Positions 5,895 to 14,139 of a DNA stretch of 14,660 nucleotides are shown piece by piece. Numbering within the stretch: the stretch's first letter is position 1; each line of letters begins with the position of its first letter. Both the position numbers and the translations under genes were made by a program. The stretch spans positions 15,802 through 30,461 of the forward strand of contig DCGA01000131.1 in the NCBI GenBank assembly GCA_002314465.1, written 5' to 3'. The notes below the pieces were generated by a model that did no database searches, was not told where the DNA came from, and worked only from the letters and a program-made list of their open reading frames with translations. The stretch comes from a bacterium UBA1790. GTDB lineage: Bacteria; Bacteroidota; Bacteroidia; Bacteroidales; Muribaculaceae.

Positions 5895-8207
5895 ATGAAA
5901 AAAACAATAGCTCTGCTGCTGCTTTGCTGCTTATGTAAAGCAGCAGCTTTTGCTGTACCGGTTTATCCGCGTCCAGTGAAAATAACCCAGCCCACCGGCA
6001 GCCAACTCACAATCGTGGGCCATGGTGATGAGTATCTTCACTTCACCACCACTACCGACGGTTACAACATTGTAAAGGACACCGACGGTTTCTACCACTA
6101 TGCACAGCTCGAGGGCGGCAAGTTGGTGGCAACCGGCGTCAAGGCTCACGAGGCAGGCTCTCGCGCCAGCGATGAGACGCTTTTCCTGAGCAGCGCAGCC
6201 AAGAATCAGGTTCCCGAGATGACCGAGCGTGCACAACGCATGCGCGCCATCCTTAACCATGAGAGCGAGGCTGAATCTCTCGCCAAGTCTCCAATGCGTA
6301 AAGTAGCCGGCACCAAGAAGCCCTATCGCGGCCTCGTGCTGCTGGTACAGTTCAACGACCGCAGTTTCGTCCACTCGGCAGCAAAGACCAAGGCGCACTT
6401 TGACGACCTCATGAACAAGGAGAATTACAGCGGCTACTACGACATTTATTACGGGCAGCAATTCTGCACCGGCTCGGTTCGCGATTACTTCAGCGACAAC
6501 AGTTACGGCACATTTGTACCCGAGTTTGACGTTGTAGGTCCCATAACCATCGATGTTTCCCAGTATTACATAAATGCCTATGAAAACACCGAAAAACTTA
6601 CAAAGCAAATACTTGCTGCTGTAGACGATACTGTGGACTTCTCTCAGTATGACTCCGACGGTGACGGCGAGGTTGACATGGTTTATATCATCTATGCCGG
6701 TTATGCATCACACTACGAGGGCAATGACTCACGCCTTGTGTGGCCTCACGCCAGTTCTTTGTACGACTCCCAGGACCCCACATCAAAGGTAATGCACGAC
6801 GGTGTACGCATGGGTCGTTACGCTTGTTCAAGCGAGATTTACGGTTGGTCGCAATATGAAGACCTGATGCTGGACGGTATAGGTGTTATCGTGCACGAAT
6901 TCTCTCATGTGCTCGGTTTCCAGGATCACTATGATGTACTCGGTTATCAAGAGCATCCCAACACATGGGACGTGATGGCATCGGGTAACTACAACGGCGA
7001 CATCAACCGCACCCCTTGTGCCTACAACTCCTATGAGAAGGTATCGGCAGGCTTCGTTGGCATACGCGACATCAGCAAACTCGATGGTGACACCATAACT
7101 CTTACCAACTATGAGCAGTCGGAAGACGCCTGCTTCATCCAGTCGATGCAGAAGCACGTGTGCTTCTACATGGAGAACCGCCAGCCCATCAAGTGGGATA
7201 AAGGTCTTGTGGGCCATGGCCTGCTGGTGTGGCGCGTAGATAGTGTGAATCCCGAGTACTGGAAGCAGAACTATGTTAACGTTACCACCCGTGCATGCTT
7301 CCGCCTGGTGCGCGCATGCGGTACACAGGGCAATGTCATGAGTGGTGTAGAAGATGTGGACTTTGACCCGTTCCCCGGAACATTCCACGTGAGAACACTT
7401 AACAACGAGCCCGGCCGCTCAAACCTGCTCTCATATGACAAATACGCTTCGCCGGTTGTACTTGACTCAATCAATGAAAACGATGGTGTGATTACATTTA
7501 TCGTGAATAACGACCCCCTATCGGACAACCAGCCCATCAGTTACGATATCGCGGCAAAATTCACCGGTTATGCCGACCGCCTGGTCGACGACCAGTGGGT
7601 TCCCGTAAAATGGACCGTAACATCCACTTCGATCCAACAAAGCGATGGCACATGGATAGAAACCATGTATAACCTGCTGCCCAACTACCTCGGATTTGAG
7701 TTGGAGGGTGCCGACTACTCAAAGGGTATCCCCGTGAGCTATACCTACGGCATCGACGGCAGGGAAATAAACGTGAACGCGACCCGCGTGGCACGCTCAA
7801 GCGAGCAGTCGGTGTGGATGTGCGACTTTGACAACCTTGACCAGTCGGGTTCGGGCGTGATGTGCTTCAACGTGAGCCGCCACGGAATCCCCACACTCAA
7901 GGAGAACAACCTGATAGGTTACGCATCACTTAAACCTTCGGCCTACATTGCTTCAAAGAAAAACCTGCTCGGTCACCTTGACACTTACCGTAATGTGCAG
8001 TATGTAACCTACGGAGCTCCTCGTCCCGAGGGTCTCAAGGGTGACATCAACGGCGATGGAACCGTCGATGTGAGCGATGTAAACATTCTTATCAACATTA
8101 TCCTGGGTAATGAGTCGGCAAGCAAATACAGCAACGCCGATGTAACAGGTGATGGCGATATTGACGTATCAGACGTAAACTTCCTCATAAATAAAATTTT
8201 AGGGTAA
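5895..8207 (+). CDS. Secreted M6-family zinc metalloprotease with C-terminal dockerin-like domain
   Basis: The 770-residue protein has a signal peptide (about 1-20, with a hydrophobic core of Leu and Cys), an N-terminal propeptide-like region typical of M6 peptidases (about 21-90; VYPRPVKITQP, then DGYNIVKDTDGFYHYA) and the M6 (immune inhibitor A-like) catalytic domain from about KPYRGLVLLVQFND onward. The zinc site is HEFSHVLGFQDHYD, with H334, H338 and D344 as expected ligands and E335 as catalytic base; WDVMASG is the likely Met-turn region. The middle part (about 540-700) is beta-rich and unassigned. The end (716-770) is a pair of calcium-loop repeats, GDINGDGTVDVSDVN and ADVTGDGDIDVSDVN, each followed by a hydrophobic helix: a type I dockerin-like domain. 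The protein should be an active secreted peptidase. The dockerin implies docking to a cohesin-like partner, but none is encoded here. Substrate unknown. Confidence 0.92.
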   Translation: MKKTIALLLLCCLCKAAAFAVPVYPRPVKITQPTGSQLTIVGHGDEYLHFTTTTDGYNIVKDTDGFYHYAQLEGGKLVATGVKAHEAGSRASDETLFLSSAAKNQVPEMTERAQRMRAILNHESEAESLAKSPMRKVAGTKKPYRGLVLLVQFNDRSFVHSAAKTKAHFDDLMNKENYSGYYDIYYGQQFCTGSVRDYFSDNSYGTFVPEFDVVGPITIDVSQYYINAYENTEKLTKQILAAVDDTVDFSQYDSDGDGEVDMVYIIYAGYASHYEGNDSRLVWPHASSLYDSQDPTSKVMHDGVRMGRYACSSEIYGWSQYEDLMLDGIGVIVHEFSHVLGFQDHYDVLGYQEHPNTWDVMASGNYNGDINRTPCAYNSYEKVSAGFVGIRDISKLDGDTITLTNYEQSEDACFIQSMQKHVCFYMENRQPIKWDKGLVGHGLLVWRVDSVNPEYWKQNYVNVTTRACFRLVRACGTQGNVMSGVEDVDFDPFPGTFHVRTLNNEPGRSNLLSYDKYASPVVLDSINENDGVITFIVNNDPLSDNQPISYDIAAKFTGYADRLVDDQWVPVKWTVTSTSIQQSDGTWIETMYNLLPNYLGFELEGADYSKGIPVSYTYGIDGREINVNATRVARSSEQSVWMCDFDNLDQSGSGVMCFNVSRHGIPTLKENNLIGYASLKPSAYIASKKNLLGHLDTYRNVQYVTYGAPRPEGLKGDINGDGTVDVSDVNILINIILGNESASKYSNADVTGDGDIDVSDVNFLINKILG

Positions 8208-8233
8208 TACATGTAAAAACGCCAAATTTTCTC

Positions 8234-8274
8234 AAAAAGCACCCCGCTCTCGTGATGAAAGCGGGGCTTTTTTT
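8234..8274. terminator. Bidirectional rho-independent terminator
   Basis: CCCCGCT (8242-8248) pairs with AGCGGGG (8260-8266), the stem can be lengthened by AAAAAG (8234-8239) pairing with CTTTTT after it, and on the plus strand it is followed by seven T. Read on the minus strand the hairpin is followed by five T. It lies between the converging protease and acyltransferase genes and can end transcription from both sides. Confidence 0.9.
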
Positions 8275-8277
8275 GTC

Positions 8278-9459
8278 TTAACCCATGATGTATTTCCCTA
8301 TGCGCGGGATGCGCTGAATAATTACCGCTATCACCGCCACAGTAGCAAATGAGAGGAAGGCTGTGCCCAGTATCTGTAACGGCGTGGTCCATATCCCCAA
8401 AACGCCCGCTTCGCCCGTGCCGAGGCTATCGCGCAGCATTGCCGATACTGTAGCAAGCACAATCATGTGAGCAAGGTACATGCCGTAACTTGCCCGTGAC
8501 ACGGGCAGCAGCACCCTGTTGTAAACACTGCCGCAGGCAGTAATCTTGCGCATGACGAGTATCGTGGCTATAGCCATGAGGGCAACGCCCAGTGTATCAT
8601 ATCCCCATGTAGTCTCCCACCACACCGTGGTATCGAGCGCACCGGTTGACGGGAAGTTGCCGCCACCCGACATGAGTACACGGCGAACGAAGCCTCCGGC
8701 AGTTATGGCAAAGCCCGCGGCATACATGGGAATCGCCGTAGCAAGAGTCTTACCCCACGACAGTGAGCCCACAAAGCGACGGAAGTAGAGACCCAGAAGC
8801 ATATAGCCGATGAAACCGCTTATGTAGTAGAAAGTGCCGTAGGTGTTCCAACTTGCCTCACCCCATAAGGGGAAAAGTGCCTGGCGAGGAATGCCGGTAG
8901 GCCCATAGGTGATTGCCATAGTGCTGGCATCTACCCAGTCGCGTACCAGGGGCAGTAGCGTCGAGAGCAACCATATAGCAAGATACACCTGCAACTCGCG
9001 CTTACCCACCTCGCGAGCCCACGACGACAAGAGAGGCATGAGCAGATACACACCCAAGAGCATATACACAAACCACAGGTGCCCTGCCGAGTAGTTGAAG
9101 TTGAGCAAAAGCGACTTGAGGTTGTCAACAGGCTCACCCCAATAAAATACATAGACCAACGTCCATATAACAAAAGGAACAAGTACCCTAACGGCGCGGC
9201 GCTTGAAAAACTCGCCCGTAGAGTAACGGAGCGGGAACTGCAGGTAACTCGAGGCGATGATGAACAACGGCACACACATGCGCACCATGGAGTCGAACAA
9301 TGCACACCAGAACATATCGGCACGAGTAAGAATCTGCGCCCCGTCACCACCTATATAGAACGGCTCAGTGCTGTGTACCACCATTACCATAAAGCAGGCC
9401 AGTACTCTCATCCAGTCGACCCACACCTCGCGTTGCTTATTATCCTGTATTGTTTCCAT
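8278..9459 (-). CDS. Membrane acyltransferase, acyltransferase-3 (OafA/WecH-like) family
   Basis: The 393-residue protein has about ten predicted membrane segments spread along its length and begins with WVDWMRVLACFMVMVVHSTE. R18 and H29 form the R-x10-H motif of acyltransferase-3 proteins, which move acyl groups (often acetyl) across the inner membrane onto sugars of lipopolysaccharide, exopolysaccharide, peptidoglycan or other surface molecules. No SGNH domain is fused to it. The gene lies 13 bases after the AraC-family regulator gene and has no separate promoter box that I can see, so the two are likely co-transcribed; the bidirectional terminator follows its stop closely. No glycan-synthesis genes lie nearby, so the acceptor is unknown. 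Family assignment is firm; the substrate is not predictable. Confidence 0.9.
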   Translation of the reverse strand: METIQDNKQREVWVDWMRVLACFMVMVVHSTEPFYIGGDGAQILTRADMFWCALFDSMVRMCVPLFIIASSYLQFPLRYSTGEFFKRRAVRVLVPFVIWTLVYVFYWGEPVDNLKSLLLNFNYSAGHLWFVYMLLGVYLLMPLLSSWAREVGKRELQVYLAIWLLSTLLPLVRDWVDASTMAITYGPTGIPRQALFPLWGEASWNTYGTFYYISGFIGYMLLGLYFRRFVGSLSWGKTLATAIPMYAAGFAITAGGFVRRVLMSGGGNFPSTGALDTTVWWETTWGYDTLGVALMAIATILVMRKITACGSVYNRVLLPVSRASYGMYLAHMIVLATVSAMLRDSLGTGEAGVLGIWTTPLQILGTAFLSFATVAVIAVIIQRIPRIGKYIMG

Positions 9460-9472
9460 ATTATATATAATG

Positions 9473-10405
9473 TCACTTTTTTATCGGTTTATGTTCAGAT
9501 GCCTGCGAATGGCGAAACGCCGAGGGCGTAACACCAGTGAGGCGCTTGAAATACTTGCAGAAGAACGGAACATTGGGGAAGTTGAGTTGCTCGGCAAGCG
9601 CACCTATGCTCACATCACTATGACACAAGGCCACCTTAGCCTCGGCAATGAGTGCGCGGTCGATCCATTCCTTGGCAGACACCCCGCTTGCCTGGCGCAC
9701 GAGGGTGCCCAGATACCGCTCGGTAATGCACAGGCGTCCAGCATAGTAGCCGAGGGTGTGATGTTTGGTGCAGTGTTCGTTTACCAGCGATACAAATTCG
9801 TTAAAGACCGCCTCGGCACGGGTCTTTGCCTGTGGATTATCGTGAGAATTCTTCTCATACAAGTTCATGATGTAGTGTACAAAACCCGCTATGAGTGATT
9901 CTACAGTCTTTTCATCATAATCAGAATCCTCGGTAAGTGAGAAAATAACCGAAAGCATCTGCTCGGCAATGGCAAACTCGCGTTCGGTTGCCCAAATAGC
10001 GAAGTCACGCAGATTGTTACCCAATGCGCCATACATGCGTCCGTTCATCACATAACGCATATACTCATAAGGCATCAACAATGCCGATACCTCTATGCGC
10101 TCAGGCACACAGTCAAACTGAATGATACCACCATTGCCCATAAAGCCTATAGCCCCGTCGGTAACATGATAGGTATGCAGATTGGCATTCAACTGGAACC
10201 CCGCCTTGTGGAACAACACAAAACGGAAATCGTCGATACGATAAGGCATACCCGGGGTAATAAAACTGTTTAAAAACTTAAAAGGGCGTATATGGTAAGC
10301 CATGGCAAAGTTCTTGCAAGCATGTATGCTCCCCGTTTTTATATCAGACGGGGCGTTTGAGATGTCGTTAAGACTTGAGAAATATATACGTTCGGGGTGT
10401 TTCAT
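9473..10405 (-). CDS. AraC-family transcriptional regulator
   Basis: From the chosen ATG at 10405 the protein has 310 residues. The C-terminal ~100 residues form the double helix-turn-helix of AraC/XylS proteins: HTLGYYAGRLCITERYLGTL as the first unit and SIGALAEQLNFPNVPFFCKYF, closing with KRLTGVTPSAFR, as the second. The N-terminal part resembles the effector-binding cupin-like region of the family (FRFVLFHKAGFQLNANLHTY, then DGAIGFMGNGGIIQFD), but the ligand is not predictable. The frame is open further upstream to 10507, but that adds 34 mostly aliphatic and aromatic residues encoded by AT-rich promoter DNA, so I reject it. The gene is divergent from the export operon, which makes that operon its most likely target, and it is followed by an acyltransferase gene. 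The promoter box lies only 6 bases before the ATG. Confidence 0.9.
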   Translation of the reverse strand: MKHPERIYFSSLNDISNAPSDIKTGSIHACKNFAMAYHIRPFKFLNSFITPGMPYRIDDFRFVLFHKAGFQLNANLHTYHVTDGAIGFMGNGGIIQFDCVPERIEVSALLMPYEYMRYVMNGRMYGALGNNLRDFAIWATEREFAIAEQMLSVIFSLTEDSDYDEKTVESLIAGFVHYIMNLYEKNSHDNPQAKTRAEAVFNEFVSLVNEHCTKHHTLGYYAGRLCITERYLGTLVRQASGVSAKEWIDRALIAEAKVALCHSDVSIGALAEQLNFPNVPFFCKYFKRLTGVTPSAFRHSQASEHKPIKK

Positions 10406-10411
10406 CGGATA

Positions 10412-10419
10412 CAAAGATA
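10412..10419 (-). promoter_or_regulatory. Bacteroidetes -7 box (TATCTTTG) for the AraC-acyltransferase unit
   Basis: TATCTTTG on the minus strand matches TAnnTTTG. A TTTG lies about 22 bases upstream, slightly wider than the usual spacing of 19-21. Six bases separate the box from the AraC ATG at 10405, so the transcript would have almost no leader. Confidence 0.5.
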
Positions 10420-10452
10420 ATAAAAAAGCAAATAAAAATATCAAAATAATAC

Positions 10453-10481
10453 GCAAAATGTACAAAAAGAACATTATTTGC
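10453..10481. promoter_or_regulatory. Imperfect inverted repeat between divergent promoters, candidate AraC operator
   Basis: GCAAAATGT (10453-10461) and ACATTATTTGC (10471-10481) form an inverted repeat with a 9-base spacer; the right arm has two extra bases. A further GCAAATAA (10428-10435) is a perfect inverted match to TTATTTGC (10474-10481), and GCAAATT occurs again at 10504-10510. The group lies between the -7 boxes of the AraC unit and of the export operon, the usual place for a site that controls both. The identity of the binding protein is inferred from position only. Confidence 0.45.
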
Positions 10482-10516
10482 TCATAATAGATAGTAAAAC
10501 CAAGCAAATTACACCT

Positions 10517-10524
10517 TACTTTTG
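10517..10524 (+). promoter_or_regulatory. Bacteroidetes -7 box (TACTTTTG) for the export operon
   Basis: TACTTTTG on the plus strand fits TAnnTTTG and would start the transcript near 10530, about 20 bases before the ATG at 10551. No TTTG -33 element is visible at standard spacing, which would fit a promoter that needs an activator such as the divergent AraC protein. Confidence 0.5.
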
Positions 10525-10550
10525 CATCGACAACACAAAAACACTAAGAA

Positions 10551-11816
10551 ATGATAAAGAAACTATTGATTATCGCTACCGCCATTCTTCCGATGGCAGT
10601 ACACGGGGAGACGCTGCAAGAATGCCGCCAACTCGCCGAGCAGAACTATCCGCTCGTGAAGCGATATGACCTCATCAAGCAAACCGAGCAGTTTACCCTC
10701 GACAATGCGGGCAAAGCGTGGTTGCCCCAGGTGAGTGCCTACGGCCAAGCCACCTACCAAAGCGCTGTGTCGCAAATCAACGATCTGTTCCAGAACATGA
10801 TGGCACAGCAGGGCATGTCGGTGAAAGGACTTAGTAAGATGCAGTATCGCGTGGGCGTGGATGTACAGCAGACAATTTATGACGGCGGTGCTATAGAGGC
10901 TGGGCGCAACCTCACCCGCGCACAAAGCGCTGCCGAGGAAGCGCGCAATGCTGTCGACATTTATGCTATCCAAAACCGCGTGAACGAGATATACTTTGCC
11001 ATCCTGCTTATGGACGAGCGTCTGATGCTCAACAGCGAACTGATGACACTCCTCGAAAGCAATGTCCAGAAGATGCAATCGCTCTACAAGGGGGGCGTTG
11101 CAATGGGATGTGATGTCGACATGGTGAAAGCCGAACTGGCAACCGCACGCCAGCAACGCGTGGAACTGGAAAGCAGCAACGAAACCCTCAAGCACGTGCT
11201 GTCGCTGCTGTGCGGCAAGGAAATAGCCAGCGTGAGCAAACCCGAAGTACCCGAAGCGACCACCGGAGTGCGCCCCGAACTTGCAGCACTTGACCGTCAA
11301 CTGCAACTTGCCGACGCGCAGGAAAAGATGCTCGACACCAGCATAATGCCACGCGTGGGACTGTTTGCCCAAGGGTATTACGGATATACCGGCTACAATA
11401 TGTTTCGCGACATGATGCACCGCTCCCCCACCCTCAACGGCATAGTGGGAGCGCGCGTGACCTGGAACATTTCATCGCTCTACACCCGCAAGAACGACCG
11501 CAGCAAGTTGAAACTGCAACGCGAGAGCGTGGAAAATTCGCGCGAGACATTCCTCTTCAACCAATCGCTGCAATCGTCGCAACAGCAGGGCAATGCCGAA
11601 CGATACAAGAGACTCATGGCCGAGGACGACAACATCGTGGCACTGCGCCGCAACGTGCGCCACGCCGCCGAGGCCAAACTTAACGCAGGCATTATCGACA
11701 CCAACAACCTGCTGCAAGAAATCACACGCGAGCACCAGGCTGCAATAAACAAGTCAATCCACGAGGTGGAGTACCTCAAGGCTTTATATGAACTTCAAAC
11801 CATCAACGGACAATGA
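10551..11816 (+). CDS. TolC-like outer membrane efflux protein
   Basis: The 421-residue protein has a signal peptide (about 1-19, MIKKLLIIATAILPMAVHG) and the general shape of the outer membrane factor family: TLQECRQLAEQNYPLVKRYD at the start of the mature part, two related halves rich in long helices (coiled-coil stretches about 115-215 and 300-420), and short strand regions such as YRVGVDVQQTIYDGGA and NGIVGARVTWNISSLY that would line the barrel. It would form a trimeric channel through the outer membrane and accept substrate from the adaptor encoded next. At 421 residues it is near the usual lower size for the family. There is no lipobox Cys at the cleavage site. The stop codon overlaps the next start (ATGA at 11813-11816), which shows tight coupling in the operon. 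Confidence 0.92.
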   Translation: MIKKLLIIATAILPMAVHGETLQECRQLAEQNYPLVKRYDLIKQTEQFTLDNAGKAWLPQVSAYGQATYQSAVSQINDLFQNMMAQQGMSVKGLSKMQYRVGVDVQQTIYDGGAIEAGRNLTRAQSAAEEARNAVDIYAIQNRVNEIYFAILLMDERLMLNSELMTLLESNVQKMQSLYKGGVAMGCDVDMVKAELATARQQRVELESSNETLKHVLSLLCGKEIASVSKPEVPEATTGVRPELAALDRQLQLADAQEKMLDTSIMPRVGLFAQGYYGYTGYNMFRDMMHRSPTLNGIVGARVTWNISSLYTRKNDRSKLKLQRESVENSRETFLFNQSLQSSQQQGNAERYKRLMAEDDNIVALRRNVRHAAEAKLNAGIIDTNNLLQEITREHQAAINKSIHEVEYLKALYELQTINGQ

Positions 11817-12700
11817 AAAAAATACTAATCATCGCACTGGCGGCAACAGTGATGTCGTGTGCAAAGGAAGAGAAAACATATGACGCATCGGGCGTATTCG
11901 AGGCCACCGAGGTAATAGTGTCGGCAAAGGCACAGGGCGAGATACTCTCGCTCACCGCCGATGAGGGCGACATGGTTCACGCCGGTGACCTGCTGGGCAC
12001 CATCGACAGCAAGAAACTCTCGATACAAAAGGAGCAACTCAAGCAAACCCAGCAGTCAACCTCAAGCCGACAGGTAGACGTGAGCGCACAGATCGCTGCT
12101 CTGCAACAGCAAGTTGCCAACCTGCAACGCGAGAAGGCTCGCTTTGAGTCACTGCTCAAGGCCAATGCCGCGTCGCAGAAGCAAGTAGACGACATTGGCT
12201 ACCAGATAAGCGTAGCCCAGAAGCAGATTGCCGCACTCAACAACCAACTCACTACAAGCAACCAGTCGCTTGCCGACCAAAGCCAGGCCGTGGGCGAGCA
12301 GATAAACCTCGTGGAACAGCAGATAGGCGATGCCTCGGTGAGCGCACCGCTGGCAGGCACTGTGCTGCAACGCTATTGCGAGCAAGGCGAATATGCCGTG
12401 CCCGGCAAACCCCTGTACAAGATTGCCGACCTCACCGTGATGACACTGCGAGCCTATGTCACCGCCGACCAGTTTAACGGCCTGAAGATGGGCCAAAAGG
12501 TAAAGGTGTATATCGACGGCAGCGAGAACGGAACGCGAGAGTATGACGGCACCGTGACATGGATTGCTTCAAGGGCCGAATTCACACCCAAAACCATCCA
12601 AACCAAAGACGAGCGAGCCAACCTCGTGTATGCCATCAAGGTGAAGGTAAACAACGACGGCTATATCAAGATAGGTATGTATGGCGATGTTAAGTTGTAA
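11813..12700 (+). CDS. HlyD/YbhG-type periplasmic adaptor, predicted lipoprotein
   Basis: The 295-residue protein begins MKKILIIALAATVMSCAKEE, a lipoprotein signal with the modified Cys at residue 16, so it should be lipid-anchored rather than held by a membrane helix. Then come the first half of a lipoyl-like domain (SGVFEATEVIVSAKAQGEI, ADEGDMVHAGDLLGTID), a Gln-rich coiled-coil hairpin (about 62-165) that would dock on the outer membrane channel, the second lipoyl half (SAPLAGTVLQRYCEQGEYAV, then PGKPLYKIADL) and a beta-barrel segment (LRAYVTADQF, GQKVKVYIDG). It bridges the ABC transporter and the TolC-like channel. The gene overlaps the upstream gene by 4 bases and the ATPase gene by 20 bases. 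The order channel-adaptor-ATPase-permease matches YbhG-type exporters for drugs or small molecules. The substrate is unknown. Confidence 0.93.
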   Translation: MKKILIIALAATVMSCAKEEKTYDASGVFEATEVIVSAKAQGEILSLTADEGDMVHAGDLLGTIDSKKLSIQKEQLKQTQQSTSSRQVDVSAQIAALQQQVANLQREKARFESLLKANAASQKQVDDIGYQISVAQKQIAALNNQLTTSNQSLADQSQAVGEQINLVEQQIGDASVSAPLAGTVLQRYCEQGEYAVPGKPLYKIADLTVMTLRAYVTADQFNGLKMGQKVKVYIDGSENGTREYDGTVTWIASRAEFTPKTIQTKDERANLVYAIKVKVNNDGYIKIGMYGDVKL

Positions 12701-14126
12701 CAATATCACCAAGCGCTACAAGAAGGTCGTGGCGCTCGATAATGTGTCGCTCGAGATAAACGAGGGTGAAATCTTCGGACTCATCGGGCCCGACGGAGCA
12801 GGCAAGACTTCGTTGTTCCGCATCCTCGCCACGCTGTTGCTTCCCGACGGTGGCAACGCCAGTGTGGATGGTCTCGACTTGGTGAAGAATTATCGCCAAC
12901 TGCGTCAACGCATAGGGTACATGCCTGGCAGGTTTTCGCTATACAGTGACCTCACCGTGGAAGAGAACCTCAAGTTCTTCGCATCGATATTCGGCACTAC
13001 CATCGAGGAAAACTACGACCTCATCAAGGACATCTACCAGCAGATAGAGCCCTTCAAGAAGCGCCCCGCAGGCAAGTTGTCGGGCGGCATGAAGCAGAAG
13101 TTGGCATTATCGTGTGCCCTTATCCATGCTCCGCGCGTGCTGTTCCTCGATGAACCCACCACCGGCGTTGACCCCGTGTCGCGCAAGGAACTGTGGGCAA
13201 TGCTAACCAAACTTAACCGCGAGCGCAGAATCACCATTGTGGTATCAACTCCCTATCGCGACGAAGTGATGATGTGTCACCGCATTGCCCTAATGGACAA
13301 CGGACACATCAAGGCTACCGGCCGCCCTCAAGACATCATGCCCGACGAAGTGACTCTGACACGCGAGGCCGACATCGACAGTATAATGCAACGCCCGCTT
13401 GTGATTGAAGCGAAAGGGCTGGTTAAGCAGTTCGGTGACTTCAAGGCAGTGAACAACATAAGTTTCGGAGTGCACAAGGGCGAGATTTTCGGATTCCTGG
13501 GTGCCAACGGAGCCGGCAAGACCACAGCAATGCGCATCTTGTGCGGTCTGTCGCAACCCTCGGGCGGAAGCGCCACCGTTGCCGGATATGACTGCTCCAC
13601 ACAGCACGAAAGCATAAAGAAGAACATAGGCTACATGAGCCAGAAGTTCTCGCTGTATAACGACCTCACGGTAGTGGAAAACATGCGCCTGTTTGGAGGT
13701 ATCTACGGCATGAGCAACAAACAGATTGCCCAAAAGACGGAGCAGTTGCTGGGCGAACTGGGTGCCGATGCGATAAAAGACACCCTCGTCAAGTCACTGC
13801 CGCTGGGATGGAAACAGAAACTCGCTTTCTCGGTGAGCATCTTCCACTCACCAAGCATAGTGTTCCTGGACGAGCCCACGGGAGGCGTTGATGCCGACAC
13901 CCGCAAGCAGTTCTGGAACTTGATATACCGAGCCGCCGACCAGGGCATCACAGTGTTTGTAACCACCCACTACATGGACGAGGCCGAGTATTGCGACCGT
14001 GTGAGCATCATGGTCGACGGTGTGATAGCCGCAATGGATACCCCGGCACGACTCAAGAATGTATATGGCAAAGACACAATGTATGATGTATTCCTACACT
14101 TAGCGCGACAAGCGCAGAGAACATAA
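12681..14126 (+). CDS. ABC exporter ATPase with two fused nucleotide-binding domains (YbhF-like)
   Basis: The 481-residue protein carries two ABC ATPase domains in a row. Domain 1 (about 1-230) has Walker A GPDGAGKTS (36-44), signature LSGGMKQ (133-139) and Walker B VLFLDEPTTGVD with D157/E158. Its Q-loop position reads G83 (MPGRF) and its switch-histidine position reads P191 (VVSTPYRDE). Domain 2 (about 240-481) has Walker A GANGAGKTT (274-282), Q321, Walker B IVFLDEPTGGVD with D397/E398 and switch H430, but a degenerate signature LPLGWKQ (373-379). One composite site, domain 2 Walker motifs with domain 1 signature, therefore looks complete and the other looks impaired. This fused form belongs to the YbhF/RbbA type, which drives ABC-2 permeases. 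ATG 12687 (MLSCNN) is an equally possible start. The permease gene starts 13 bases downstream. Confidence 0.94.
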   Translation: MAMLSCNNITKRYKKVVALDNVSLEINEGEIFGLIGPDGAGKTSLFRILATLLLPDGGNASVDGLDLVKNYRQLRQRIGYMPGRFSLYSDLTVEENLKFFASIFGTTIEENYDLIKDIYQQIEPFKKRPAGKLSGGMKQKLALSCALIHAPRVLFLDEPTTGVDPVSRKELWAMLTKLNRERRITIVVSTPYRDEVMMCHRIALMDNGHIKATGRPQDIMPDEVTLTREADIDSIMQRPLVIEAKGLVKQFGDFKAVNNISFGVHKGEIFGFLGANGAGKTTAMRILCGLSQPSGGSATVAGYDCSTQHESIKKNIGYMSQKFSLYNDLTVVENMRLFGGIYGMSNKQIAQKTEQLLGELGADAIKDTLVKSLPLGWKQKLAFSVSIFHSPSIVFLDEPTGGVDADTRKQFWNLIYRAADQGITVFVTTHYMDEAEYCDRVSIMVDGVIAAMDTPARLKNVYGKDTMYDVFLHLARQAQRT

Positions 14127-14139
14127 CGAAGACACCGCA

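Noticed and set aside
10406..10507. Possible 34-residue hydrophobic N-terminal extension of the AraC regulator, suggesting a membrane-bound regulator
   Set aside because: The extension is read from the AT-rich intergenic region that also holds the promoter box and the inverted repeat; its aliphatic and aromatic residues are what AT-rich DNA gives by chance. ATG 10405 gives a normal 310-residue protein.
10563..11420. Open frame of 285 codons on the minus strand, antisense to the TolC-like gene
   Set aside because: It lies wholly within the outer membrane efflux gene; its His/Cys-rich sequence matches no family pattern and there is no promoter box ahead of it.
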